Assembly: GCA_033558025.1 (NCBI GenBank)
Contig: JAUCEF010000004.1
Coordinates: 2,852,001 to 2,916,000 of the forward strand
DNA length: 64,000 nucleotides
From: Phytophthora sp. 'mugwort'
Taxonomy: Eukaryota > Oomycota > Peronosporomycetes > Peronosporales > Peronosporaceae
Reading direction: 5' to 3'
Every line of letters begins with the position of its first letter. The stretch's first letter is position 1. Position numbers and translations under genes: made by a program. Below, piece by piece: positions 34,001 through 44,245 of this stretch. The notes under the pieces were generated by a model, which saw only the letters and a list, made by a program, of their open reading frames with translations, was not told the origin of the DNA and ran no database searches.

Positions 34001-34218
34001 TGTAATGAAGATTGGTGGCACGATGGTAAGAACCAAAGTGAGCATGCAGTTGGCTTAGGTTATCTGTCGGCTTGCTATCGTCGGCTACTAGAGCTTGCTG
34101 TTGAAGCTCAACTACAATATTGCAGTAAAAGTTCAACTTACAGATCCTATGATATTTTAAGATATATGATTGGTTAATCTCTGTTTAGAAACCAAATTCT
34201 CGACGTGAATACGTCACA
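34001..34218 (-). repeat. Gypsy-type LTR, right copy (5' on the minus strand)
   Basis: Direct repeat of 32990-33208. Its outer end is acgtcaca, and its inner end has drifted to tgtaatg from tgtgacg. Confidence 0.75.
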
Positions 34219-34409
34219 ATACGCCCGGTTGACGATCCGGTACATCGCATAAGCCGGCCTCGACCATCGTGCTTGATTCAAGCTTTTTGCTATAATATAC
34301 TTTGCCCGTTCGTAGTAGGAAATACGCCAGGCAAAGTGGTATCATCAGAATTTAATTTAAAATATTAAGAAACGGATAGAGGAACAAGGTGCAAAGTGGG
34401 ATTTGTTGC

Positions 34410-35590
34410 ATTTAATTTGAACCGTCACAGATCCGTGCTGCGTACTTGCCGTACATCATCTCCTGCATCTCATCCACATCGTTGACCGCGTCACGCGCCT
34501 GAAGCTCCGTCTTCGTCATCACCAGGGCGTCTCGTACTTGATGCTGCTCCAAAAAGCTCGCTCCAGGAAACGCATCGTGCGTCCCTTTCACGGTTAGATT
34601 GTTGCCCTCGTCGTCAGTATGTTGGTGCGGTCGCATATTTCCTCGCGGTATAGCGCGAGGAATTTTTTAATGTGCGACTTCAGCACGGAGAAACAACCCT
34701 CTATGGCGTTGCACATAGGGGGGTAGGTTGCCAGACATAGGAGGATGAGATCGTCGTGTGGCGCTAAGCGCTCTTCCGTCTGCCAGTGCTTAGGCGTATT
34801 GTCAAGAACGACGACGACCTTCTTCCCCGCGTAGTTCTATTGGAAGACGGTCGACGACTAGACGATGTTGTAAAGGTCGTCGATAAAGTCCGCGTTCTGT
34901 TCAATCCGTATACGGCTTCTCTCCAGGCGATAGGAGACGACCCCCGTCGCCGATTGAGCAGCGCAATGGAATTGTAGGATTGCGCCTTGGGAGGGAGACA
35001 GTACGACCTTCGCGCGTTGGACCTTCTTGGCACGGCCTCGTCCCCGCTTACAGTAAACGTTAAAGATAGTCTCATCAAAGTAAACAATGAAATTACCTTC
35101 TTGTTGGTGCTTTCTTGAGCTGTCTTGCAAACTCCTGTCGCTTGGTCTTGTTTACCAGTATGCTACAGGTCGTCAGCTCCACGCGCGTCTGCTTTACGCG
35201 TAAAACATACCCAGCAAGTGGACGCTAATAGTCGACGTCGGGATGTCGACGTGGTGGCCGGACCGAAGCATGTGCCACATAGCCTCCATCGTGTAAGTGC
35301 AGTTGTCGTTGAGATACGACTCGAGCTGCCCTAAGATCGCCGGCGTAACCTTCGCCAGGTTGGGTCGGGCCCACGGCGTGGTAGATTTTCCACACGGCCT
35401 CTATCAACGATGTGATAGGCTGTGGAGCGGGAGATTCCGTTGTTCGTGGCTGCAGTGAGCCAGTCGGCTGGTCCTGCGCGCTAAGCGCTGAGTATGCGGA
35501 GCCTTTCAGCGGGCGAGTGCCTGGCGAGCGTAGCTTGAGATGGCATTTGTATCGGAGCCGGAGAGTTTGTAATTGAGGTCGGACACGAGC
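34410..35590 (-). pseudogene. IS630-like DDE transposase, frameshifted (copy B)
   Basis: Minus-strand blocks in order: a degraded N-terminus (about 35590-35230), a TRVELTTCSILVNKTKRQEF-like segment (about 35200-35130), QEGNFIVYFDETIFNVYCKR (about 35110-35050) with the first catalytic Asp, SQGAILQFHCAAQS and YRLERSRIRIEQNADFIDDL (about 35000-34880), and a C-terminal CNAIEGCFSVLKSHIKKFLA segment (about 34720-34660) with the acidic residue of the third motif. A charged tail ends near 34412. Frameshifts and stops separate the blocks. It is the counterpart of copy A at 31650-32640, in opposite orientation. Confidence 0.75.
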
Positions 35591-36503
35591 CATGTGTGGG
35601 CGGCGAGCGCACGGAAGGTTGGCGGGAGCGCGCTGACACCACTCGTTTCCGGTCTTGAGATTTCTATACTATTTTACAATCTCACTTTGCATCTTGTTTT
35701 TTTTATCCGTTTCATAATATTTTCAAACTTAAATTTTGACAATACCACTTTGCTTGGAGGCTTTCCTACTATGGACTGCAAAGGTGTAAATGTAAACTCC
35801 ATACTTTAACAAAGCTTGCTGCAACTGTCGAGCAGATCGCGACAAGTTTTTTTTGTAGACATACCGAACGCCACAGCCCAGCTCAACAAGTAGCCAACAT
35901 TCAACGCGAAATTGCGTGAGCTGTCGTTGTCACTGGAAAATTCAAAAGATAACTTGTCCGTGCGTGATCTCGTGAGCCCCACTGCAAGCTCCAGGACACG
36001 GGGCGTAATCAACTGCAACGCTTCAATTGTGACGTCGTTCAACAACTTCTGCTCTACGAAATTGAGCGACCAAATGTTAAAAATCTTCCGAAATTGAGTC
36101 GAGAATATAATAAATTTGACGTACTTCCGGATTCTCCACTTGCATTCCTCCATTGCTGGATGTTCACAACTCCACTTGATATGTAGTCGTACAATTCCGC
36201 CACCTTTTCCAACCCCATTGTTTCGAGCCTGTATACAAGTACGCCACTTCAAAACTCCAGCGACAAACACTACCACGGATCTGGGAATCCAAGCAGCATC
36301 CCACGGCACGGATAGAGCATTGTCTTGCACAGATCAAGCTCCAGTCATGTGAACTGAAAGAAATCGAGCATTATTTGGGACTTGAGACCTGATGGGACAA
36401 TAAATAGGTTAGGATCCAGGTCTGCCTCGTTCAAGAATACATGATCCTATTAGTTTGACTCATTTATGATACCATCCTGCAGGCCCTTCTCGATCTGTAC
36501 CTT
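35591..36503. other. Edge of the repeat region; unidentified minus-strand frame
   Basis: A minus-strand frame at 35806-36330 (174 codons, no ATG at its 5' end) has a plausible but unrecognised composition. It contains HPAMEECKWRIRKYVKF and NVGYLLSWAVAFGMS. Its purpose is unclear and it may be another relic. The rest shows nothing. Confidence 0.25.
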
Positions 36504-39500
36504 TCACCGTTCCAGCAATACTGTGAGCTGCTCCATGATGGAGACGGCTGTCTTCGGGTTCATCTTCCGCATTAAACTGTTCGCAGTGGGTTTCTCCGGG
36601 ATCTGGTTCACGCGTCTAAACGAAGCTGTGGCATTGTACAGGGCCAGTTTCCTTGACAAAAGTTCCCGTAATCCACTCAGCCGCTTGTCCGCTTCACTCC
36701 AGCTCTCCTGTACACCTGCATTCCTGCTCACCAGAGGCTTCAGTAGCTCCAAATAGTACGTGATCACACTCGCAGACAGCACGAACACGTGGTGCATATC
36801 ACGGTGGATGTGCAGCAGATCCACCAGCGTGTCCAACGCGCGGAGATCCACCTCGAGTCGGTCCTTAGCGTCAGTAGTAGCAACCATCCGCTTCGACCTG
36901 CTCTTATCTGCTGTCCGTCGATACACCGTCAGATTCTTCAATACGAGAAGTAGCTGGTGCAGTAGCTCCACGTGCGGGCGACTGCGGTTAAGACCTCGAA
37001 TTGCAGCAAAAATGGTCGAAGAGATCTGGAGTTGCACGCACTTGCGGCAGCATTCACGCGAGTAACGCGTGCACACTTCAATAGTGTGGCTAGCAAACAG
37101 CATGTCTTGTAGTCGTTTGCCATGCAGGAGCATGTGTAAAGCCATATCCAGCCGTGCACCCAACGTCTGCGGTTGCTCTGTCTGGACACTCCTGTCGTCA
37201 TGAATCTTGACCCTCAAATGCTGCAGACTGGTCGATGCAGTGACGGGCTGTGACTCGTGTCCAACCAGTTTCATCGTCGATAACTTCTTGCGCTGTTGTG
37301 TGACCTCGAGCGTGCTGTGATGCACGCGAACAAGCATTCCACGCCACCATGCTTGAAGTCTCTGCACTGCTACATAGTGGAAGTTACGCTCACGAAAAGG
37401 TTTAATTACCTGTAGACGGAGCCAGGAGCCGACAATACGTTCAGCACGAATCTTGGCCATCGCTGCTGCCATCGCTTCCATCTCACGCTGGTGCTTCTGC
37501 TCTTCCTGTCGCTGCTGTTCGGCCCATTGGCAGCACAGACCCAGCCACCATATCTGCAGTCGTTGAGCTGCATGGTCCATCCGCCGTTTGTGTTGAATTC
37601 GTGCGTCGAGAACAGTCTTCAAACGGAATGACCGCCAGCAGTTCGCGATGATGTTGGCGTCGGCCACACGCTTTTGCAGGATACCAGCGCTGAGCCGCGT
37701 CCACTGAGCACGCACCATCATTGTGCGCTTCTTGCGGTACTTGAGCATACACTTGACGTACCAAAACTCGATCTTCCAACACGATAACAACACATGCAGT
37801 CGCTGCAGTTGCGCCTGGAGAACGTAGAAGTTCAGTCGATGACAGCGCGAAAGCCATCCGCGTGTGCATTTCTGGATGCTAACAGCTGCACGGTGCAGAC
37901 ATAACGCTCGTCGGAAACTCGTCACTGCCAGCCACGTACGAATATTACGTTGCAACAGCACGACACTAGCGCGTGTCTTGACATATTGCTGTTTCTCTCT
38001 GAATCCACGGAAAGTCGTTTGGAGGAGCGTAGCTGCCAGCATCCGCTTGTGATCGACGTAGAAGCGGTAAAGCGACTGAATGCTGTAGACCGCACGGTAC
38101 TCCACACTCTCCTGTAAGCGACGAAGACGCTCCTGACGAATACGTTCTTGGCGTTCCTCTTCCTCTCGCTGCATGCGTCGATAGCGCAACATTAGGTCCT
38201 GGAACGACAGCAACGCACGTAGTTGTCCCTGACGACGCCAGACTCGCACGTTCTTCTGAAGCAGACATACACTCCGACGGAGTGTGGAGTACCAGATTCG
38301 CACAGACGAAGCTCGTACCAAGCTCTGGATCGTTGTGGCGGCAAGCGTTCGCTTCTGCAGTCGAAAACTTCGGAATGCACTCTGGATGTGGCGTGCGGCC
38401 CGCGTCTCCACCTTGTACTTAAGTTCGTGGGACCGTCGTTGCGCTTCGTTTGCCTTGAGTTGCTGGTAGGTCTTCAGCATGCTGTAAAACTTCGTAAGCG
38501 CCGAGAATTGCCGTCTCCGACGCCACACGCGAACATTTCGCTGCAGCAACATAACAGCATACTTCTCTCTATGGAACTGCAGCTTCTGCATTTTGCCTCG
38601 GAACACGCTCGCCAATTTCGTCGCTGCCACTTCTCGCTTAAGTAACGTGAACTTGCGGAAGCATTTCTGGATGCATTGGGCAGCACGCGTCTCCACCTTC
38701 CGCTTCAGCTTGACTTGTCTCTTCTGACGCTCCTTCTCTTTCATCATGAGCTCAAAACGCTGCAGAGCAAGAACTCTCTGAATCTCTTGACGGTGATGTT
38801 GATAGCCACTCCAAACCTGCTGAATCACTCGTGCTGCACGCTGTCTCTGTCGCCATTCCTGCTTGCGTTGCTTCCGCAAATGCTCTCGTCGCCAAGCAAC
38901 TTGAATCCGCGTAGCAGCAACATACCGATCAGCGATCATTTGTTGTCGAAGAAGACGAGCTCCCTCTCTGGACAAATACTGCAGCCAGTTTCTCTCAATG
39001 ATAACACAGCTCGCCCTCACACGTACACGCTGTGCGACCTTGCGTTGCACAACCTCTTGAAGTTGCTGCTCCTTCGCGTGCCTCCACTTAAGTTGCTTCC
39101 TCCAATGATACTGAATAACACGAACAGCGTCAAGTGAATCCCCATTGATACGCACTCGCTGACGAGCACGGAATGCCCACTGAATGACACTGACAGCGTT
39201 CCGAAAGCGCACGAAATGCCTTCGAGTCGTCCACGTTTGTACAGTGCTTTTCACGAGATACGCTGCTCGTAAGAGTTTGCGGCACTGTCGTATAGCGAGT
39301 CGTTTCTGACTCGAAGTGTACCAGAATCGCTGTATAATGCGAGCACTGCGGGTCCTCTTACGGTGTATTCGCAATCGAATCAACGGTCCTTTCCACCAAC
39401 GCTTCAGTCTTGATGCAGCATGGATCTCACTGTACGAATCCATCAACCGCGACTGCAGATAACACACGAACGTTACCACCATCTTCTCCTCTGGTGGGTT

Positions 39501-42500
39501 CTTGGAATTGTACTGCTGCGGCATGAGCACTGGGACTTCTCCAAGCTGCTTGATACGGTCGTTAATGATAGCAAAATGCCGCTGTTCGTTCATTAACAGA
39601 GTTTTCTCGTTCATCTGCTCGATATTTCCATCATTGCTTGTCGGCAGTATGTCCGCTTTCGATAACAACATGGGATGATAGTAGTGAAGCAGGTAGCAAA
39701 GCGCTTTTCCGTCAGCAAATGAAGCCGAGAAGTCGTTCACTTTGACGTTGTAGTTGGCACAAACAGCACGACACCAGACCAGCAACAACCCGTAACATTC
39801 GTGTTCGTCCGTCTGGATAAGCGGTGCGTTCTGTTGTTGATGTTCGAAGAAATCTTTAGCACGGAAGCTCATCCTCTTGACCACATTGGCGACCTCACGT
39901 CTCATAGTCGGGGCATCCACGAGCGATTGCAATTGGAAGCAACTGATGAGTTTCCACAGTAATGCCAAAGTCTTCTCCCGATGGCCACTCACGAGATCTT
40001 TCGCTAAGATTTCCACCATCTTTTCGTCCATTTTGCTGCGTAAACCAGCAAATCCCGAAGAAGATACACGGACACGTCCACTTAATTTATTACCGTTGTC
40101 ATCGTTGCTCTTGAGATTGTCCAGCACGCTTGTACCACATTTATCTTGCAAGAAATGAAGGCAAATCTCGATATTGTGCACTTTTTGCAATCGCGAGAGA
40201 GCCGGCACTCGCAAGAACGTTGACAGCGCTTTTGGTTGAGGAATGATCACAGTGTCTTGAGCTGTTGAGGATGATACAGACGTCGTCGTAAGTGCCTCCA
40301 TGAGTTTGGCCAGTCGAACACCATCGCGCAGGTCGGTCTCCAAGTTTTTAACCTCTAGATCGACCTCATCTAGAGGCGTTTGCTCGTGTTTCAACCTGTA
40401 GCCCAGTTGCTTCAGATGCTTGTCGATGCGACCTTCACTTGCTAGAAAGAGTCGACAAAATTCCGTCACAAATACCTGCGAGTTCTTGACCGAAAGCTCG
40501 TTATCATGACTCCGTTCATTGCTCTTGTTGATGCTCTGAGCTTTACCAGCTGCGGTCTTAGGGGCAATTCGGAAGAGACAGGGAAAATGGGGGAACTTGT
40601 CTGCCTTGCGCGCAATCGCGCGGTCAAGGAACATTACCAACATGAAGAACTTGAGCATGAATGATTGCGTCAACGAGTCGAAATATTCTCGTCCGTTGAT
40701 ATTTTTCTTGGTGTTTTTAAAGGCATTGCCACCGTCGTATCGGTCCGCAGTGGAGCCATCCAGTGGAGTCATGAGATTCTTCACCAAGCGATAATTCTGA
40801 GCAACATGCGCGTCTTTAATCAGGTGTTTAAGAATGATTCGACGTAGCACACGGGGCATTTTTCGGTCCAATGGCAAGTCTTTTTCCCCTCGACTGGAAA
40901 TTCTGGCGGTGGTAGCGCTGAAAATGGTCCGTAGCGAGCACTTTTCCTGCTTCATGACCTGATTTCCAAGCACAGCATACAAGCCTAGACAGAGCCATAC
41001 TGGATGATAATTGTTGAGTAGACTAACGAGCTCTTCCTGCAAGCCGACGTCAGCATATACAGGGCGGTCTGCACGGAAAAGAAGCCTCTTATCGCCGATC
41101 TCATCCTGCAAATTGAAGAGAATGTCGTCCATGCTTGAGGAATGGTACAACTCCACCGCAGCTTGTGCCCATGTGGACTCCAAGCGCTTCTGAGCAAGCA
41201 CCCGGAGCGATGAAAAGTCAAATCTGCGCTTTGCTCCAGATCTCGGCTCCTCCTCGTCAGTCTGGACGTCGCTGCTGCTTAGACGCTGTGCAGTTCCATC
41301 CAATAGCACGTAATTCATCCACTTTGTGAACCCTTCGGTCTGCTTTGCCATCCAATTCTCGTCGTATACTTCTTGACGCTGCTTCCACCACGTCCCGGAG
41401 AAAGAATTCTTTGCAGAGGGAGAATCGTGTGAAACTGCACTAGTTTTCCTTGGTGTTAACGCCCTTGGAGGCTCGCTTTTCCTCCGTTTGGATCCATTTC
41501 GAGGCGGTGAGAAGTCAATAGCCACTGACGACGGGCGTTTGTCTCCCACGACAGGTTCCCGTTCCGGTTCCCGCTCACTCAACGCTAAGGATCTCGACTC
41601 GGACGACGGTCTGACAGTCATTTGCTTGGATTTCCTCGCTGATGTCCTGGACACTCGACTCTGCTTCGCACCTGGCGTCATTACGACAGTGTTAACTGCT
41701 GAGTTTGTCTTACGTACTCGTCCAAACCTGGAAAGCTTCGGCACACGTGACGTCACCGTGCCCATCGCTCTGCACTGCAGCTTGAACCTGTCATTCACTG
41801 TAAACTGGAGCATTGCTGTCACTTCCTTGCCAACATCCACGGCCAGCGGCTCGAACGTGACTCGGAGCGTCACCGACTTGAGCGCGTCCACTACGCAGAT
41901 ATGCAGATCGCACTTGAACCTCGTTTTGTTCGGCGCTGACTGAGCTGACGCACTGTCTCCATCGTGCACCATGGTGTAGCCGTCGTACTTGACTCTCGCA
42001 TTGCCCAGCTCATTGGCATTCTCCAGTGTCAGTTGCTTGCTCTTCCGCTCGCCTAGTGCTACAGCATCGAAGCGCAGCTGTCCGACGTGGCTGAAGTCGT
42101 CTACGAACATCGTAGTGGAGCCTGATGTGACACTCTCCTCTGCAACATCCAAGCCCAATGACTCCGCATGCAGCGCCAACGCTCGCGCTTCAAAATGCGT
42201 CACAGCATTAGCTGCCACAAGTGAGTTTCTCTGCGCTCTGTCCGCGCTGGAATTGTCCTCCTGGGTCTCTGTAGTCGCGTCGAGCGGCTTGTGTGTAGCT
42301 GGTGCGCTCGGACGTTTCCCGAGCAGCGATAAAGGCGCAGAAGCCTCGAAATTGAGCGTTGAGGGTAGCAGTTCCGCCTCCATAAGCGACTGTCGACTAC
42401 CGCGACCCATGCTGACGTTCGAGTGGCCCCAATTGCGGCCAATTGGCGGTACGCGGTTCTCCTTGCCTTCTATGTCTTGCTCCGTGGATAGCGTGGCCGT

Positions 42501-42605
42501 TTCGCGGCCGTTTTCCGCGATCGAGGCGTCAGATTGCACTGATACGAACGGGTCGGACGACGCTCGGGACGCCCACTTGTTGTGCGCTCGGCTGGCGTCG
42601 CGCAT
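36504..42605 (-). CDS. ASPM: ASPM-like spindle protein (ASH, calponin-homology, IQ repeats)
   Basis: A single open frame of 2,033 codons from the ATG at 42605. ASPM proteins sit at spindle poles and focus microtubule minus ends with calmodulin-like partners. Domain order is that of ASPM. After a disordered N-terminus comes an ASH domain at about 165-285 (FSHVGQLRFDAVALGERKSK and following). A basic Ser-rich linker follows, then a first calponin-homology domain at about 700-860 (TDLRDGVRLAKLMEAL) and a second at about 925-1060 (FADGKALCYLLHYYHPMLL). A long array of IQ-type helices covers about 1080-1760 (repeated A-x-x-IQ-x-x-[WF]-R units), and a helical, ARM-like C-terminus runs from about 1800. 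Human ASPM has about 3,477 residues and many more IQ motifs, so this is a shorter array. No intron is needed. Confidence 0.92.
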   Translation of the reverse strand: MRDASRAHNKWASRASSDPFVSVQSDASIAENGRETATLSTEQDIEGKENRVPPIGRNWGHSNVSMGRGSRQSLMEAELLPSTLNFEASAPLSLLGKRPSAPATHKPLDATTETQEDNSSADRAQRNSLVAANAVTHFEARALALHAESLGLDVAEESVTSGSTTMFVDDFSHVGQLRFDAVALGERKSKQLTLENANELGNARVKYDGYTMVHDGDSASAQSAPNKTRFKCDLHICVVDALKSVTLRVTFEPLAVDVGKEVTAMLQFTVNDRFKLQCRAMGTVTSRVPKLSRFGRVRKTNSAVNTVVMTPGAKQSRVSRTSARKSKQMTVRPSSESRSLALSEREPEREPVVGDKRPSSVAIDFSPPRNGSKRRKSEPPRALTPRKTSAVSHDSPSAKNSFSGTWWKQRQEVYDENWMAKQTEGFTKWMNYVLLDGTAQRLSSSDVQTDEEEPRSGAKRRFDFSSLRVLAQKRLESTWAQAAVELYHSSSMDDILFNLQDEIGDKRLLFRADRPVYADVGLQEELVSLLNNYHPVWLCLGLYAVLGNQVMKQEKCSLRTIFSATTARISSRGEKDLPLDRKMPRVLRRIILKHLIKDAHVAQNYRLVKNLMTPLDGSTADRYDGGNAFKNTKKNINGREYFDSLTQSFMLKFFMLVMFLDRAIARKADKFPHFPCLFRIAPKTAAGKAQSINKSNERSHDNELSVKNSQVFVTEFCRLFLASEGRIDKHLKQLGYRLKHEQTPLDEVDLEVKNLETDLRDGVRLAKLMEALTTTSVSSSTAQDTVIIPQPKALSTFLRVPALSRLQKVHNIEICLHFLQDKCGTSVLDNLKSNDDNGNKLSGRVRVSSSGFAGLRSKMDEKMVEILAKDLVSGHREKTLALLWKLISCFQLQSLVDAPTMRREVANVVKRMSFRAKDFFEHQQQNAPLIQTDEHECYGLLLVWCRAVCANYNVKVNDFSASFADGKALCYLLHYYHPMLLSKADILPTSNDGNIEQMNEKTLLMNEQRHFAIINDRIKQLGEVPVLMPQQYNSKNPPEEKMVVTFVCYLQSRLMDSYSEIHAASRLKRWWKGPLIRLRIHRKRTRSARIIQRFWYTSSQKRLAIRQCRKLLRAAYLVKSTVQTWTTRRHFVRFRNAVSVIQWAFRARQRVRINGDSLDAVRVIQYHWRKQLKWRHAKEQQLQEVVQRKVAQRVRVRASCVIIERNWLQYLSREGARLLRQQMIADRYVAATRIQVAWRREHLRKQRKQEWRQRQRAARVIQQVWSGYQHHRQEIQRVLALQRFELMMKEKERQKRQVKLKRKVETRAAQCIQKCFRKFTLLKREVAATKLASVFRGKMQKLQFHREKYAVMLLQRNVRVWRRRRQFSALTKFYSMLKTYQQLKANEAQRRSHELKYKVETRAARHIQSAFRSFRLQKRTLAATTIQSLVRASSVRIWYSTLRRSVCLLQKNVRVWRRQGQLRALLSFQDLMLRYRRMQREEEERQERIRQERLRRLQESVEYRAVYSIQSLYRFYVDHKRMLAATLLQTTFRGFREKQQYVKTRASVVLLQRNIRTWLAVTSFRRALCLHRAAVSIQKCTRGWLSRCHRLNFYVLQAQLQRLHVLLSCWKIEFWYVKCMLKYRKKRTMMVRAQWTRLSAGILQKRVADANIIANCWRSFRLKTVLDARIQHKRRMDHAAQRLQIWWLGLCCQWAEQQRQEEQKHQREMEAMAAAMAKIRAERIVGSWLRLQVIKPFRERNFHYVAVQRLQAWWRGMLVRVHHSTLEVTQQRKKLSTMKLVGHESQPVTASTSLQHLRVKIHDDRSVQTEQPQTLGARLDMALHMLLHGKRLQDMLFASHTIEVCTRYSRECCRKCVQLQISSTIFAAIRGLNRSRPHVELLHQLLLVLKNLTVYRRTADKSRSKRMVATTDAKDRLEVDLRALDTLVDLLHIHRDMHHVFVLSASVITYYLELLKPLVSRNAGVQESWSEADKRLSGLRELLSRKLALYNATASFRRVNQIPEKPTANSLMRKMNPKTAVSIMEQLTVLLER

Positions 42606-42914
42606 ATCGCCGCTCTTTCTCGCCCTGTGCGGCTGCTGGAAGAGATTGCGCGTTTGCGAGCGTTTGAACTTTTATGGTGTGGTGTACCTATTCAATGTAA
42701 TTTACATAAGTTCAATAAAAGTTGCAGCAGTAAAAAGTGTAATTACTTGTGCGACCTAATCTTGTGTGCCACGTGAAACTTGACGCCTGCATAAAATTCG
42801 GACTTAGTTCGAGTCGTGGTTGAAAGCAGCTCGCCGCCAACCAATAGGCCGAGCCCTCGGAGCTGCGCCGCCGTGGGGCATTTATTTGCCGAAAGCTAAA
42901 GCACAAGCGGAAGA
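42606..42914. promoter_or_regulatory. Shared upstream region of ASPM-like and P1 genes
   Basis: 309 bp between divergent start codons. The sequence ggggcatttatttgccg, 35-51 bp before the P1 ATG, resembles the initiator plus flanking element of oomycete promoters. Match by eye only. Confidence 0.35.
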
Positions 42915-43362
42915 ATGTCGACGATCACCAAGGAGCAGCACGACGAACTGTGCGTGGCGTACGCGTCCATGATCCTCTTCGACGGGGAGCACGAGATTAC
43001 GCCCGAGGCCATTCACCACATCCTGCACGCGTCGGGCAACGAGGTGGAGCCCTACTGGCCCACTCTGTTCTCCACGCTGCTGTCGAAGGAGGGCAAGATT
43101 GTGGAGCTGATCTCCACGGGCGGAGCCGCCGCTGGCGGTGCTGCTGCCGCCTCGGGTGCCGCTGCTGGTGCCGCCGGTGCGGAGGCCGAGAAGGAGGAGG
43201 AGAAGGCCAAGGAGGAGGAAGAGGAGGCTGTAAGTTTCATGTTGAATGGGAGTGACATGATCAGTCACGATGGACGGTAAACTGACGGATTATTGGTGTT
43301 ATTTAACTTCGCAGGACCTGGGCGGCGGCATGGACATGTTCGGCGGAGACGAGGACTACTAA
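42915..43362 (+). CDS. RPLP1: 60S acidic ribosomal protein P1
   Basis: Exons 42915-43229 and 43315-43362 join in phase across an 85-bp intron (gtaagt ... ttcgcag) to give 120 residues. P1 pairs with P2 and docks on P0 to form the ribosomal stalk that recruits elongation factors. The N-terminal dimerisation region (1-65; LCVAYASMILFDGEHEITPE, then FSTLLSKEGKIVELI) is typical, followed by the Ala/Gly hinge and a Glu/Lys acidic run. The second exon encodes only DLGGGMDMFGGDEDY. The usual eukaryotic C-terminus, SDDDMGFGLFD, is not present. Translating through the intron instead gives a stop at 43278-43280 and a tail unlike any P protein. Confidence 0.93.
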
Positions 43363-44245
43363 GCTGTGCTTTAGTGAGCGCTGCAACTAGACACTGCCAG
43401 CCGTTGTGACCGTCTGATCCCGCTTTAAATCCGTAATGGACTCGCGCGTCTATTCTTCCGGTGAAATCAAAGGCTTCAAGCAAGCGTCTTCGTTTATGCG
43501 TCTGCATCGTGTTTCACCGACTACGGGTCATGACAGACCTCGTTCTCTTCGTGTACAGGGGGATTCGCGTACAGGTAGCAGGTTTCCAGGGGTGTCCAGG
43601 TTGACGTGAAGAAGCAGGTGCACAGAACCGTACATTGGCAAGGGGGAAAACCGTGATGTATTCTGTTCTTCAGATTTCAACCCCCACTTGCAGTCTCACA
43701 ACCAGGTTTCCTGATATTTGAGCGTCCTGGACAGAGCATTCTCGACCTATGGAGTCGTTCTACTGCCATCCTTGTCTTGTGCTCCGAGGTTTCATGGGAT
43801 ACCTGCACAATTGTTCGTCGAGACGGCCTTGCATTTGTCCTTTGTACCTGACCTTCACACCCGACGTCAAATTTCCCTGGTGGGGCTGTGTGTTGTTGGA
43901 TATTGTAAAATACGCTAAGGACTATCGTGCCATCCAACTCTCAAGTAGGCAGGATAAATTTAGGCTGCTGCGTAGACAATTTCATTTTGTAAAGCCTTTG
44001 TCGCCCCACCACTACACTGCAGGCCATGAGGTACAGGTACTGCATACCGGTAAAGTCGCTGATTGTCCTCGTCTAAGTGCGAAAATCGATGATCGCAAGT
44101 CCCCCTCAAATCCGTTTAATCGGCTCTTCAAGGGGATCCGGTGTCGCGTTTGTGGCGCCCCCCTTCGGGCCTTCTGGACCTCTCTTTTACAGTCCACCGC
44201 CACAACAGCCATCGCCGTCGCCTCAATAACTCCCCAAGATCCACG
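43363..44245. other. Intergenic, about 880 bp
   Basis: Contains a plus-strand frame (43749-44249) running into the next gene's 5' region. Its composition is not convincing and it has no known motif. Confidence 0.3.

Larger units (their letters stand above)
32990..34218 (-). mobile_element. Short Gypsy-type LTR element with gag remnant
   Basis: Two direct repeats of about 218 bp (32990-33208 and 34001-34218) flank about 790 bp. The left copy has the ends TGTGACG...CGTCACA, a perfect 7-bp inverted repeat, and the right copy ends CGTCACA. Inside, a minus-strand frame encodes a retrotransposon gag segment. A purine-rich tract (aaaaggagg on the minus strand, about 33221-33213) lies just before the downstream LTR. 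There is no room for pol, so it is either non-autonomous or a deletion derivative. No target-site duplication was apparent. Confidence 0.75.

Noticed and set aside
35806..36330. 174-codon minus-strand frame next to ASPM
   Set aside because: No ATG at its start, no known motif, at the edge of repeat DNA; kept only as a note in the spacer entry.
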